From Campylobacterales bacterium (lineage in GTDB: Bacteria > Campylobacterota > Campylobacteria > Campylobacterales > Campylobacteraceae), in the NCBI GenBank assembly GCA_014859645.1, contig JACUTV010000007.1, positions 1 to 57,626 on the forward strand: 57,626 bases of DNA. The letters are read 5' to 3'. The notes beneath the pieces are model-generated. The model ran no database searches. It was given only the letters and a program-made list of their open reading frames with translations, and was not told the DNA's origin. Position numbers and translations under genes: made by a program. Numbering within the stretch: position 1 is the first letter of the stretch; every line of letters begins with the position of its first letter. Positions 25,775-33,277 of the stretch are shown one piece after another.

Positions 25775-26757
25775 TGGATTTTTCTTAACAGGCTAAATCC
25801 TCTCTTCTCATGAGCGGCGGCTTCTTGCAAAAGGGCCGAGGGGTCAAGGGAAGAGAGGAGGCGTGGTTCTTTGCTTGCTTGGGCGCAGGCGAGGGCAAAA
25901 CGGCGCAAGGTGTTGCCTGAGTGTATCAAACACTGCTGTGCTTCGTCAAGCATATCCCCATTGAGTCCGTACGCTTTTGCCTCTTGCAAAAAAGCGGCAT
26001 ACATAAAACGAAATCCCCCACCCCCTGTGCCTATCTCTTCTTGCATGCGAATGATGTGCGTAAGGAAGTTTTTAATGTGCCTGGGATTGGGTTCGTGGCG
26101 TAAGGCCGTGATTTTTTGGGCGAGTTTTTGCATCCCTTTGACGCCTGCATAAGGAAAGGGGGTGAGCATGGTTTTGGCATTTTGGCGTAGGGCGTGTTGT
26201 AAGGTAAGGGGGAGATTTGGCTCTTTGGTTTGGGTTTGCGGGTAATACAAAAAACCCTTGGGGGCAAAGGCACCTTTGGCGAAACGCGCACGCATCAAAT
26301 CTTCCTTTTTGCACCTTACGGGCTTTTCAAAAACAGGGTCGGAGATGAGGTATTCATCCCCTTCTACGCCGTAAACTACGAGGTTGTGGGCGTTAAAATG
26401 AAACCGCATCTCTTTGGGAAAATAGGGCAAATAATAGACGCCTGTTTGTAGCCCGACAATTTTCCCTTCTTCTAAAAGCTTCCTAAGATGTGCATCTGCT
26501 TGAACAGGAGAAGTGTAATGGTGTTTTTGCATCTTTACATGTAAAGCATTTTGGGTGCGTTTGATGATGGTTTTGGGCAAGCTCCGGTAGGCAACAAGCG
26601 GCAAGCCATTGACCTTGACAATAGGCAAAAAGGCAAAGGAAAGGGAACTGGTGAGGCCAAAAATCATGGGTTCACTGATAGGGTAGCCGTAAGCACTAAG
26701 TAAAGTTGAGAGGGCACCGCTTTCACAGTGGGCGGATTGGGTGTGGGTAAAGGTCAT
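25771..26757 (-). CDS. BtrH N-terminal-domain protein (papain-like acyltransferase candidate)
   Basis: A 328-residue protein whose first ~140 residues match the BtrH_N domain: SAHCESGALSTLLSAYGYPISEPMIFGL with C11 as likely nucleophile, H124 in FNAHNLVVYG, and D140 in LISDPVF. In butirosin synthesis BtrH moves an acyl chain from an ACP to the aminoglycoside. The C-terminal half (about 185-328) is alpha-helical and resembles the domain that often follows BtrH_N. In this operon an acyl transfer from ACP to a resorcinol hydroxyl would fit, but this is inference. Last gene of the - operon; starts within the stop of the small upstream gene (4-bp overlap). Confidence 0.77.
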   Translation of the reverse strand: MTFTHTQSAHCESGALSTLLSAYGYPISEPMIFGLTSSLSFAFLPIVKVNGLPLVAYRSLPKTIIKRTQNALHVKMQKHHYTSPVQADAHLRKLLEEGKIVGLQTGVYYLPYFPKEMRFHFNAHNLVVYGVEGDEYLISDPVFEKPVRCKKEDLMRARFAKGAFAPKGFLYYPQTQTKEPNLPLTLQHALRQNAKTMLTPFPYAGVKGMQKLAQKITALRHEPNPRHIKNFLTHIIRMQEEIGTGGGGFRFMYAAFLQEAKAYGLNGDMLDEAQQCLIHSGNTLRRFALACAQASKEPRLLSSLDPSALLQEAAAHEKRGFSLLRKIH

Positions 26758-27149
26758 GAGAAGTCTTTGAGTTCTTGTAAAGAAAGGTTAAAAAGCGCGG
26801 CGTATTTGCCAAGGGTGGCATCGTTTAGTTTTTTAAAGTGTTTCATGCGCAAGTGCCGTTTGACGCGAAAGGCAAAAAAACCCACCGCGCTTGCTAGGGT
26901 GGGCACGTCCATGCGGTTGGCGTACATGTAATACAAAAGGGGCGAGGCGTCGCCTTGACGGAGTTGCTCAAGAGCCATGTGTTGTTGGTATTCGTACTCT
27001 TCCACGGCGACTTTGGTGGCAAACTCTTCAACGCTACTGCCGTAGTTATACTTGTGAAAGTTTCCTTGCTCATCAGTAGCGTACATCACCTTTTGAATGC
27101 CCTCTAGTGTCGCGTTTGGCTCTTGGGGAACACGAATGCGCGTTGCCAT
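26754..27149 (-). CDS. Conserved small protein of the dialkylresorcinol sub-operon, unknown function
   Basis: A 131-residue soluble protein I do not recognise. It begins MATRIRVPQEPNATLEGIQKVMYATDEQG and ends in a basic helix (FRVKRHLRMKHFKKLNDATLGKYAALF). No signal peptide, metal site or known catalytic motif is visible; one short hydrophobic stretch (VPTLASAVGFFAF, about 82-94) could contact membrane. It overlaps darB by one base and the BtrH-type gene by 4 bp, so it is a genuine operon member and may assist the BtrH-type protein. Confidence 0.72.
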   Translation of the reverse strand: MATRIRVPQEPNATLEGIQKVMYATDEQGNFHKYNYGSSVEEFATKVAVEEYEYQQHMALEQLRQGDASPLLYYMYANRMDVPTLASAVGFFAFRVKRHLRMKHFKKLNDATLGKYAALFNLSLQELKDFS

Positions 27150-28288
27150 TACACAACCTCTAAGAGCATGAATCCTGTGGAGAAGCGTCCGCTTTCAGGA
27201 ACATAGCACAAGATGGTTTGGCCTTGGCGAAGGGTGTGGGTGTGAAGCAGTTCTTCGAGCATGATGTAAATAGACGCGGCTCCCGTGTTGCCGCACTGGG
27301 TGAGGTTGGTGAACCATTTTTCATAGGGGATTTCAAAATTGGCTTTTTTAAGCCCTTCAAAAAGTTTGTCTTTGAAAAAATGGGAGGAGTAGTGGGGGAG
27401 AAAATAATCAACCTTTTGGGGAGAAAGGGTGCGTTTGGAGAGGATGGAAAGCAGGGGTTTAACGACGGTGTACTCGACGATGTTGTCATTTAGTAGCTTC
27501 ACATCTTGGCCGATGCTAAGGAGGGATTTTTCCATCACCTCTTCTTGGGAATACTGTTTCCAACTGATGAGTTTCCCCTCTTTTAACTCTCCACCGCTGT
27601 ACATGCAAGTGGGCATTTCTCCTGCGTAAGAGAGCGTTTCAATCCACTCGATTTTTAGGGAAATACCCTTAGGATTGGGGGTGTTTTGAAGAAGCATAGC
27701 ACCTGCGCCATCAGAGAGCATCCAGCGCAAAAAGTCTTTTTCAAACGCAAGGGTGGGTTGCTTTTCGAGGAGTTCCCACGAAGCGGATTCTTCGGTGAAA
27801 TTTTTTGCGCTCAGTAGCGGTGAGACCACCTCTGAACCCGTGGCGATACCGTTGGGAAGTTCTCCACTTTTGATGCCATAGTAGAGGTATTTGAGCGCGT
27901 TGATACCACTAAGGCAAATCCCCGAAGCACTCAGGGTTTCAAGGGGGTGAAGTGCTAGTTCGCCGTGCACCATGAGGGTGTGGTTTGGCATGAGTTGGTC
28001 GGGGGTGGTGGTGCCACACGAAAGGCAAGCAAGTTCGCCAAAGGAGAACGTATCGCTTTGGAGTTTTTTGATGGCGTTGGCGGTGAGCTGTGCGTTGCTA
28101 AATAAAGGGATTTGGGTCTCTTTTTCAAGTACATAATACCGCTGTTTAATGCCATTGCTACGCAAGACGATGTTTTTTGCCTTGGATTTTTTGCCGCCGA
28201 TGTACCCAAGGTAGGCCTCCATATCGTCGTTACTGATGGGGGTGTTGGGCAGAAACACTTGAATGTCGTTGATGTAAACGTTAGGCAT
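27149..28288 (-). CDS. darB: Ketoacyl synthase III-like DarB (dialkylresorcinol synthesis)
   Basis: A 379-residue KAS III-type thiolase-fold enzyme. Catalytic residues by pattern: C125 (SASGICLSGINAL), H299 (FLPHYSSHF) and N334 (QCGNTGAAS). In dialkylresorcinol pathways DarB condenses two beta-ketoacyl thioesters into a cyclohexanedione that DarA then oxidises. The neighbour upstream is the DarA-like gene with an 8-bp overlap, which supports the call over a generic FabH. The 131-residue gene follows with a one-base overlap. Confidence 0.82.
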   Translation of the reverse strand: MPNVYINDIQVFLPNTPISNDDMEAYLGYIGGKKSKAKNIVLRSNGIKQRYYVLEKETQIPLFSNAQLTANAIKKLQSDTFSFGELACLSCGTTTPDQLMPNHTLMVHGELALHPLETLSASGICLSGINALKYLYYGIKSGELPNGIATGSEVVSPLLSAKNFTEESASWELLEKQPTLAFEKDFLRWMLSDGAGAMLLQNTPNPKGISLKIEWIETLSYAGEMPTCMYSGGELKEGKLISWKQYSQEEVMEKSLLSIGQDVKLLNDNIVEYTVVKPLLSILSKRTLSPQKVDYFLPHYSSHFFKDKLFEGLKKANFEIPYEKWFTNLTQCGNTGAASIYIMLEELLHTHTLRQGQTILCYVPESGRFSTGFMLLEVV

Positions 28289-29228
28289 TGGGTAAAAATT
28301 CCTCCATGCGATGCTGTCCGTTGCCAGAAGGGCGTTCGTAAAATGCTTTTTCTTTCAAAACCCGCGCTTTGTTCAGCTTTCGCAAGATGCTTTGAAGGAG
28401 CATGTTTAGTGGAACAACGGTAAGAATCATTAAGATTAAAAAAAGTGTGTAAAAGAGTATAAACACCTTTCGCTTTGCCTCTTCTTTTTTGGAGAATTTT
28501 TGAATGCATTTTCCCCAGATATGAAAGCTTTTGGTGCCGATTTTTTCGCTGTTGATGAGTTTTTGGTTGACTTCAACCGCCCCCAAGCCTTCGCACAGGG
28601 GTAAAAAAGACTTCTCTTTATCGCTAGCCAATCCCGCTTTGATGGCTCGCCCAAAGCGCACACTTTTGGCAATCTCCGCTTCACTGATGCCCGCGTGAGG
28701 AAAAATGCCCCACAGGGCATCTTTTTTCCCGCTCATCATCCATCTAGGCGTAGTGATGAAGGTGGCAAAAGCGTTACCTTGGTCTACTAGCACGATATTG
28801 TCAATCACTTTTGCGCCCAGATTTTGCAAGAGAGTTTTCATCTTCTCTTGCGCCATAATCCACATATTGCGACACCCAATGAGGGTGATAACAGGAGTAT
28901 TGAACAGCACTTTTTTAGCGTAATCGGACGTTAAAAAAGAGGTCATGGGGATAGAGGGCGACAAAAACCACGGTTGGTACGCCAAGATGACAAGGTCGTA
29001 GTGTTTTTCGGGCAAAGAAAAGGGCGCAAGGGGGCAGGGCGTGAGGGCGACTGCTTCTGGAAAGGTTCCCATGAAGGTCAAAAAATCCCACGGAAAAGGG
29101 AAGGGTTTAAGGGGTTTAAGTTCCAAATAATCCACCACGCAAGCTTCTCTTAAGGGGGCGGTGAGGGTTTTGGTTACGTGGGTGAGTTGGCCACTTTGAG
29201 AATAATAGACGACTAAAACCTGTTTCAT
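28281..29228 (-). CDS. darA: DarA-like dialkylresorcinol-forming (aromatising) protein
   Basis: A 315-residue protein with an N-terminal flavodoxin-like fold (MKQVLVVYYSQSGQLTHVTK, the loop that holds FMN phosphate, then VILAYQPWFLSPSIPMTSFL) and a C-terminal membrane-associated part with hydrophobic stretch VFILFYTLFLILMILTVV (about 266-283). DarA proteins aromatise the DarB product to a 2,5-dialkylresorcinol. ATG 29228 has AGGAA at the right distance; ATG 29234, six bases upstream, touches it directly and is less likely. Overlap with darB is 8 bp. Confidence 0.74.
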   Translation of the reverse strand: MKQVLVVYYSQSGQLTHVTKTLTAPLREACVVDYLELKPLKPFPFPWDFLTFMGTFPEAVALTPCPLAPFSLPEKHYDLVILAYQPWFLSPSIPMTSFLTSDYAKKVLFNTPVITLIGCRNMWIMAQEKMKTLLQNLGAKVIDNIVLVDQGNAFATFITTPRWMMSGKKDALWGIFPHAGISEAEIAKSVRFGRAIKAGLASDKEKSFLPLCEGLGAVEVNQKLINSEKIGTKSFHIWGKCIQKFSKKEEAKRKVFILFYTLFLILMILTVVPLNMLLQSILRKLNKARVLKEKAFYERPSGNGQHRMEEFLPNA

Positions 29229-29237
29229 GGGCATTTC

Positions 29238-30539
29238 CTATCGTGTTTCTTGACCGTGCACCAAGTGGCCGTTGATGGTGCATAAAGAGTAGATAAACCG
29301 CGAAGGTCTGGAGACAACAAAGGGTTCTTGTGTGCCACTTTGAAGGGAGACGCCCGCTAGGTTAAGGGTAGATGCGTGTAGGTGGACATGTCCCGTGAGC
29401 GTACTTGCCGTGATGGCAACTTGCGCATTTTGAAGGCGCATTGGCTCTTCCAAAAGGGTGATGGCACTGTTTTCAATGCGCACGTCTGAGTTGACGATGG
29501 AGAGGGCGCGGATATGCGCATCGCGGATGAGTACATTGCGGGAGTTGTAGATAGCAAGTGTCTCAAAGGTGCCTGTGAGGATGTGGTTGTTGGCGTGTTG
29601 TAAGGTGCCTGTTTGAGAAGCGTCACTTTGGTGTGGGGCGCGCCAAGGGGTCGGGGTGAAGTGGTGGAAATGGTTTTCCAAAAAAGTAAAAAAAGTTTTT
29701 TCATGGGTAATCAGGGGAAGGTGACCTGCTTCTTGGATACTAAAAAAGGCAACATTGGGCATGCGTTTGTGGAGGACATAGCCTGTTTGAAGGGGTGCAA
29801 CATCGTCTTTTTCGCCCCAAATTAAGGTGGTATTTTGCAAGATATGTTCAGGGATGCCATTAAAGTTTGTGTGAGCAAGAGCCAGGGCGGCGATGCTTGC
29901 GGGATTGCCTCCTAGGAGGGTTTGGCGTAGTTTTTCTGAGTTTAAAATGCTCTGAGGGTCAACGGCGGTGGTGTTAGCACTGGTTGAGACCCGTTGTAAA
30001 AAACGTCCTATGGCGTGGGTAGGAAGGTGTTGTCCTAGGAGAGGTTCTTCGCTAACGTTTTCTACTTTTTGGTCAATGATAAAATTGCTGTAGGCTTTGT
30101 GGTGCAAAATCCCTGCTGCACTGATGAGGACAAGACTACGCACATCGGTGCTGTAGGTGTGGGTGTACTGCAAGGCAATAGCCGCTCCCATGGAGTGTCC
30201 GATGAGGTGAAAAGGACGTCCAAGGTAGTGCTTGGTGAGGTGGTGGATGAACGTGCTGTAATTTTGGGGAGAATAGAGATGGTTTCCCTTAGATGCCTCT
30301 CCAAACCCTGGTAAATCAAAACGCACCACGTAAAACTCTTTTTCTAAAAACCTTGCGGTTGCCTCCCAAATGCTAGAGGCTTCGTCTCCTAGACCGTGTA
30401 CAAGGACGACAGGGGGATTGTTAGGATTGCCCGCAGTGTGCACAGGGGTAGTGGCATGAAACACGGGGTCGTTGGTAAAAAAAGTGGTCTCACTTAAAGC
30501 AAAAACCCAGCACCATGCTACCAAGAGAAGAATACGCAT
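29238..30539 (-). CDS. Secreted alpha/beta hydrolase with C-terminal beta-helix extension
   Basis: A 433-residue protein with a signal peptide (MRILLLVAWCWVFALS). Residues ~40-295 are an alpha/beta hydrolase: oxyanion VLVHGLGDEAS, nucleophile S116 (GHSMGAA), acid D245/D246 (WGEKDDVAP) and H273 (EAGHLPL). Residues ~305-430 are a run of short repeated strands (LAIYNSRNVLIRDAHIRALS..., VNSDVRIENSAITLLE..., LQNAQVAITASTLTG) typical of a right-handed beta-helix. So the enzyme is probably periplasmic or surface-bound, with the extension as a binding platform. It sits between darA and a dehydratase, so hydrolysis or trans-esterification of the exported pigment is a reasonable guess. It could also be the missing thioesterase, but its export argues against that. 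Confidence 0.77.
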   Translation of the reverse strand: MRILLLVAWCWVFALSETTFFTNDPVFHATTPVHTAGNPNNPPVVLVHGLGDEASSIWEATARFLEKEFYVVRFDLPGFGEASKGNHLYSPQNYSTFIHHLTKHYLGRPFHLIGHSMGAAIALQYTHTYSTDVRSLVLISAAGILHHKAYSNFIIDQKVENVSEEPLLGQHLPTHAIGRFLQRVSTSANTTAVDPQSILNSEKLRQTLLGGNPASIAALALAHTNFNGIPEHILQNTTLIWGEKDDVAPLQTGYVLHKRMPNVAFFSIQEAGHLPLITHEKTFFTFLENHFHHFTPTPWRAPHQSDASQTGTLQHANNHILTGTFETLAIYNSRNVLIRDAHIRALSIVNSDVRIENSAITLLEEPMRLQNAQVAITASTLTGHVHLHASTLNLAGVSLQSGTQEPFVVSRPSRFIYSLCTINGHLVHGQETR

Positions 30540-30542
30540 GGT

Positions 30543-30896
30543 TTATGCTTTGGGGTGGGCGATAGTGACAAAACCTGTCGCCAAGAGGGTCTCATCTTGC
30601 AAGAGTGCTTTGAAGGAAAACTCTGACATCTCTCCCAAGCACAACCGTTCTTCAATGCACAAGATGCACGTGGTTTGGGTGGGCTTTACATGTAAGCGCA
30701 CCTCTTTGCACAGGACTAAAAACCCCATAAGAGGGCTGCCTTCTTCCCTAAAAGCGGCAGAAGATTGCGCCGCGGCTTCAATGAGCATGGGAAGAGTAGG
30801 AGGCACAGGAAAGGCACACTGTACCCGCGCTTCTTTGCCTTCTTTATGTGAGAGAGTGTGGGCAAAACGCACAGGAGGCAAATGGGGAAGGTTCAC
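30543..30896 (-). CDS. Hotdog-fold dehydratase-like protein (ApeP-like)
   Basis: A 117-residue hotdog-type protein. The central helix LPMLIEAAAQSSAAFREEG matches the place of the catalytic-acid helix in FabA/ApeP-type dehydratases (E38 candidate), and the strands FLVLCKEVRLHV and ATGFVTIAHP follow. It likely works with the ApeI-like protein at 12.7 kb; in known aryl polyene systems two small dehydratases are present. Overlaps the ketosynthase-like gene upstream by 4 bp. TTACATGTAA at 30686 reads LHV. Confidence 0.63.
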   Translation of the reverse strand: MNLPHLPPVRFAHTLSHKEGKEARVQCAFPVPPTLPMLIEAAAQSSAAFREEGSPLMGFLVLCKEVRLHVKPTQTTCILCIEERLCLGEMSEFSFKALLQDETLLATGFVTIAHPKA

Positions 30897-31537
30897 AGGT
30901 CTACCTTTAGCACGGGAGTGGAAAGGGTGGGGGCGTGTTGGGCAATGTGGAGCATGTGGCTAAGGGACGCGCTCACGCCTTTGGTGGTACTTGGCTGAAG
31001 GGTTAGGTTGGCTTCTTTAGTGGTGTGGCGCACGAGCAAGGCAACCCCGCCTTCTAGGGTGTCAATGCAACGGTTGACTTGGTCAATGTTGGGGATGTTT
31101 ATCGCTTCAAGGCAGACAAGGACAAGCGCGTCCCCATCCATGGCTTTGATGGCACCCATTTTAAGAACCGCTTGGGAAGTGGTGTCGCCGCAAGAAAGGG
31201 TCATGATTTCGTGATGGTTTCCCTCAAGGATAGAGACGTAAGAAGCCGCGGTATTGTAAACGGAATTTTGAAAATCGGTAGGGCTTGGAGAATGGCGGTC
31301 TTTGAGGGCATCTAAGATGGCCGCTGAGGCGCCAAGTTCCCCAAAGGCACTGCCAAAAACCATGCGGTGAGGCGTGGTAAGGGTGAGCTTTGAGAGCAGT
31401 TCGATAGCGATTTTTGCGCTTCGGGTGAGCCGTCGGCGCATGAGCATGTTGGGCACAAGCGTGGCTGTATTAAGAGGTTCGATAGTCGGATTTCCCAGTA
31501 GATAAGCACTGCTAAGAATCTCTACATGTAAAGCCAT
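30893..31537 (-). CDS. Short ketosynthase-like partner (chain-length-factor type) 2
   Basis: A 214-residue protein of the same short ketosynthase-like family as the one at 24.98 kb: VFGSAFGELGASAAILDAL, PSPTDFQNSVYNTAASYVSI, then TLSCGDTTSQAVLKMGAI at the position of the active site. A Cys is present there (S-C-G-D) but offset from a normal A-C-S/T nucleophile, and the C-terminal thiolase half with the His residues is missing. It is coupled (1-bp overlap) to the active synthase upstream, so a synthase/partner dimer is expected. Confidence 0.72.
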   Translation of the reverse strand: MALHVEILSSAYLLGNPTIEPLNTATLVPNMLMRRRLTRSAKIAIELLSKLTLTTPHRMVFGSAFGELGASAAILDALKDRHSPSPTDFQNSVYNTAASYVSILEGNHHEIMTLSCGDTTSQAVLKMGAIKAMDGDALVLVCLEAINIPNIDQVNRCIDTLEGGVALLVRHTTKEANLTLQPSTTKGVSASLSHMLHIAQHAPTLSTPVLKVDL

Positions 31538-32637
31538 TAGAGACGTCCAAAAAGAAGTGAAGTGTTGTTGCCTCCAAAGGCCAAGGAGTTGCTAAGGGCG
31601 TAGCGCAAAGGAGTATCTAAGGCTTTGGTAGGAAGGGTAAGGGTTTGGGTGTCGGGGTCTTGTAAGTTGGTATTAGGTGGAACGCGACCTTGGAGTAAGG
31701 CTTGGGCGCAAATGATGGCTTCGATGGCTCCCGCAGCACCCAAGGTGTGGCCTGTGATGGATTTAGTAGAGCTGACAAAAGGGCGGCTTCCAAAAAGGGA
31801 ACTGATGGCGGCTGCTTCGCTAGCATCGTTCGCAAGGGTGCCTGTTCCGTGGGCATTGATGTAATCCACCGCTGTTGGGTCAAGGGCACCAAGGGCTTGG
31901 CGCATGGCGGTAAGGGCACCTAAACCCTCTGGGGAGGGCTGGGTCATGTGGTGCGCGTCGGAACTGTACCCTACGCCTACAAGTTCCACGCTATGTTCGT
32001 GGGGCGTGTTTTGAAGGAGGAGTACCCCAAGTCCTTCTGCTACATTCATGCCATCTCTGTGCTTGTCAAAAGGCTTGCAAGGAGAGGATGAGAGCACGCC
32101 AAGGGCGTCAAATCCGTGGATGGTTGTTTGGGAAAGGGTGTCAAAACCTACCACTAAAACATTGCGAAAAATCCCTTTTTGCAGGACTTCAAAGGCGAAA
32201 CCAAGGGCGTTGGCACTAGAGGTGCACGCGGTAGAAAAGGAAAAAACATCCTTGAAAGTAAAAAACTGTTTTAAGTGGTGGGCGATGGCGTCGATGGTGT
32301 GCAAGGCGGGGGTGATGCGCTTGTAGTGGTGGTCTTGGAAAAAGAGCATTTCACTGTGTTGCATCCCTCCTACAGAAGAGCCAACAAGCAACACTGTGTC
32401 GGAAAAATCCGTCAAATTGCTCTCTTCTAAGACAGCCTTACATGTAAGGTGCAAAAGGGTGTCGAGAGCATAAGGCGTGTGGATTTTTCCCAAGGCGACC
32501 ACGTTGCTATCAGGGTGTTTTTCAACGCAAGAAATACCTGAAGTTTGGGTGCAAATGTTGTGAAAAAGAGCCTCGCTTGTCTCTCCCGCGCAACAGACGA
32601 CTTGGGTGTGATTGATGTAGGCTTTAGTGTGGGGCAT
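31537..32637 (-). CDS. Beta-ketoacyl-ACP synthase (KAS I/II type) 2
   Basis: A 366-residue FabF-like enzyme with C138 (STACTSSANALG), a His in INAHGTGT (about 264) and a His in KSITGHTLGAAG (about 300), plus SLAFGGNNTSLLF. It follows an ACP gene (14-bp overlap) and precedes its short partner, mirroring the synthase/partner/ACP set of the + operon. One set may build the polyene and the other the beta-ketoacyl units for the resorcinol; the sequence does not say which. TTACATGTAA at 32438 reads LTCK. Confidence 0.92.
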   Translation of the reverse strand: MPHTKAYINHTQVVCCAGETSEALFHNICTQTSGISCVEKHPDSNVVALGKIHTPYALDTLLHLTCKAVLEESNLTDFSDTVLLVGSSVGGMQHSEMLFFQDHHYKRITPALHTIDAIAHHLKQFFTFKDVFSFSTACTSSANALGFAFEVLQKGIFRNVLVVGFDTLSQTTIHGFDALGVLSSSPCKPFDKHRDGMNVAEGLGVLLLQNTPHEHSVELVGVGYSSDAHHMTQPSPEGLGALTAMRQALGALDPTAVDYINAHGTGTLANDASEAAAISSLFGSRPFVSSTKSITGHTLGAAGAIEAIICAQALLQGRVPPNTNLQDPDTQTLTLPTKALDTPLRYALSNSLAFGGNNTSLLFGRL

Positions 32638-32875
32638 TGATAAAATCAGCCAAACTCTTTACGGTAGCAAAAATCGTTTCATACTGCTTGGAATCGGCAA
32701 TTTTTACGCCAAATTCTTTATCAATAGCAAGCACAAGTTCAATGGAATCAACCGAATCAAGTCCAAGACCTTCTTCGCCAAAAAGTGCCATCGTGTCGCC
32801 AATATCATCAGGACTAATGTCTTCAAGTTTAAGATTTCTAATGATCACTTCTTTAAGCGCTTGGGTGCTTACCAT
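32624..32875 (-). CDS. Acyl carrier protein 2 of the pigment locus
   Basis: An 83-residue acidic ACP with phosphopantetheine site S41 (LGLDSVDSIEL). It opens the nine-gene - operon that includes darA and darB, so it is a candidate for the ACP of the dialkylresorcinol branch (DarC role). The preceding 160 bp carry an 8-bp inverted repeat and are shared with feoA. Confidence 0.9.
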   Translation of the reverse strand: MVSTQALKEVIIRNLKLEDISPDDIGDTMALFGEEGLGLDSVDSIELVLAIDKEFGVKIADSKQYETIFATVKSLADFINAPH

Positions 32876-32915
32876 GAGGGAATTCCTTGTAAATTTTTTA
32901 TGGAGAATTTTACTT

Positions 32916-32955
32916 AAAAGTATCTTTACAACGACTAAAATACTTTTACATGTAA
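32916..32955. promoter_or_regulatory. Inverted repeat upstream of the ACP2-dar operon
   Basis: AAAAGTAT (32916-32923) and ATACTTTT (32940-32947) form a perfect 8-bp dyad with 16 bp between, 40-72 bp upstream of the ACP start; a TTACATGTAA (32946-32955) overlaps the right half. The position fits an operator for the - strand operon. No known regulator consensus is matched. Confidence 0.4.
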
Positions 32956-33008
32956 AGGTGATATTTAGCCATCCTCAGGAGGGTTTTAGAGCTCAAGAGG
33001 TAAAATAC

Positions 33009-33023
33009 TGAAATTAATTATCA
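33009..33023 (+). promoter_or_regulatory. Fur-box-like operator upstream of feoAB
   Basis: TGAAATTAATTATCA matches the 7-1-7 Fur core TGATAATNATTATCA at 12 of 14 defined positions. It starts 32 bp before feoA and adjoins a TAAAAT (33001-33006) that could be the -10 box. Iron-bound Fur would block feoAB when iron is enough, as in many bacteria. Confidence 0.65.
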
Positions 33024-33040
33024 GTCAAAGAAAGGTTTTG

Positions 33041-33277
33041 ATGAAAACATTGGATTCTCTTCCTGTGGGTGTCGCGGCCGTGATTACCTGTATCGATGCG
33101 GGCGAAGAGCTTAAGCAGCGTTTTTTCTCTTTTGGAGTGCGCAGGGGTAGTGAAATTTCGGTGAAGGCCCTCAGCGCCACCAAGGCCACTATAGAAATTG
33201 AAGTGGGCGGGACGATGATTGCTTTGCGACGCGAAGAAGCTAAAACCATTCAGGTAAGTCTCGTATGCCCACTTTGA
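33041..33277 (+). CDS. feoA: Ferrous iron transport protein FeoA
   Basis: A 78-residue SH3-like FeoA protein: LPVGVAAVITCIDAGEELKQRFFSFGVRRGSEISVK. It assists FeoB on the cytoplasmic side. ATG 33041 follows AAAGAAAGG; a TTG three bases earlier is unlikely. It overlaps feoB by 13 bp. A Fur-like box lies just upstream. Confidence 0.92.
   Translation: MKTLDSLPVGVAAVITCIDAGEELKQRFFSFGVRRGSEISVKALSATKATIEIEVGGTMIALRREEAKTIQVSLVCPL

Noticed and set aside
30893-31537. Truncated pseudogene of a ketosynthase
   Set aside because: The short length matches a known short partner family, the frame is intact, and it is coupled to both neighbours; a similar gene exists at 24.98 kb.
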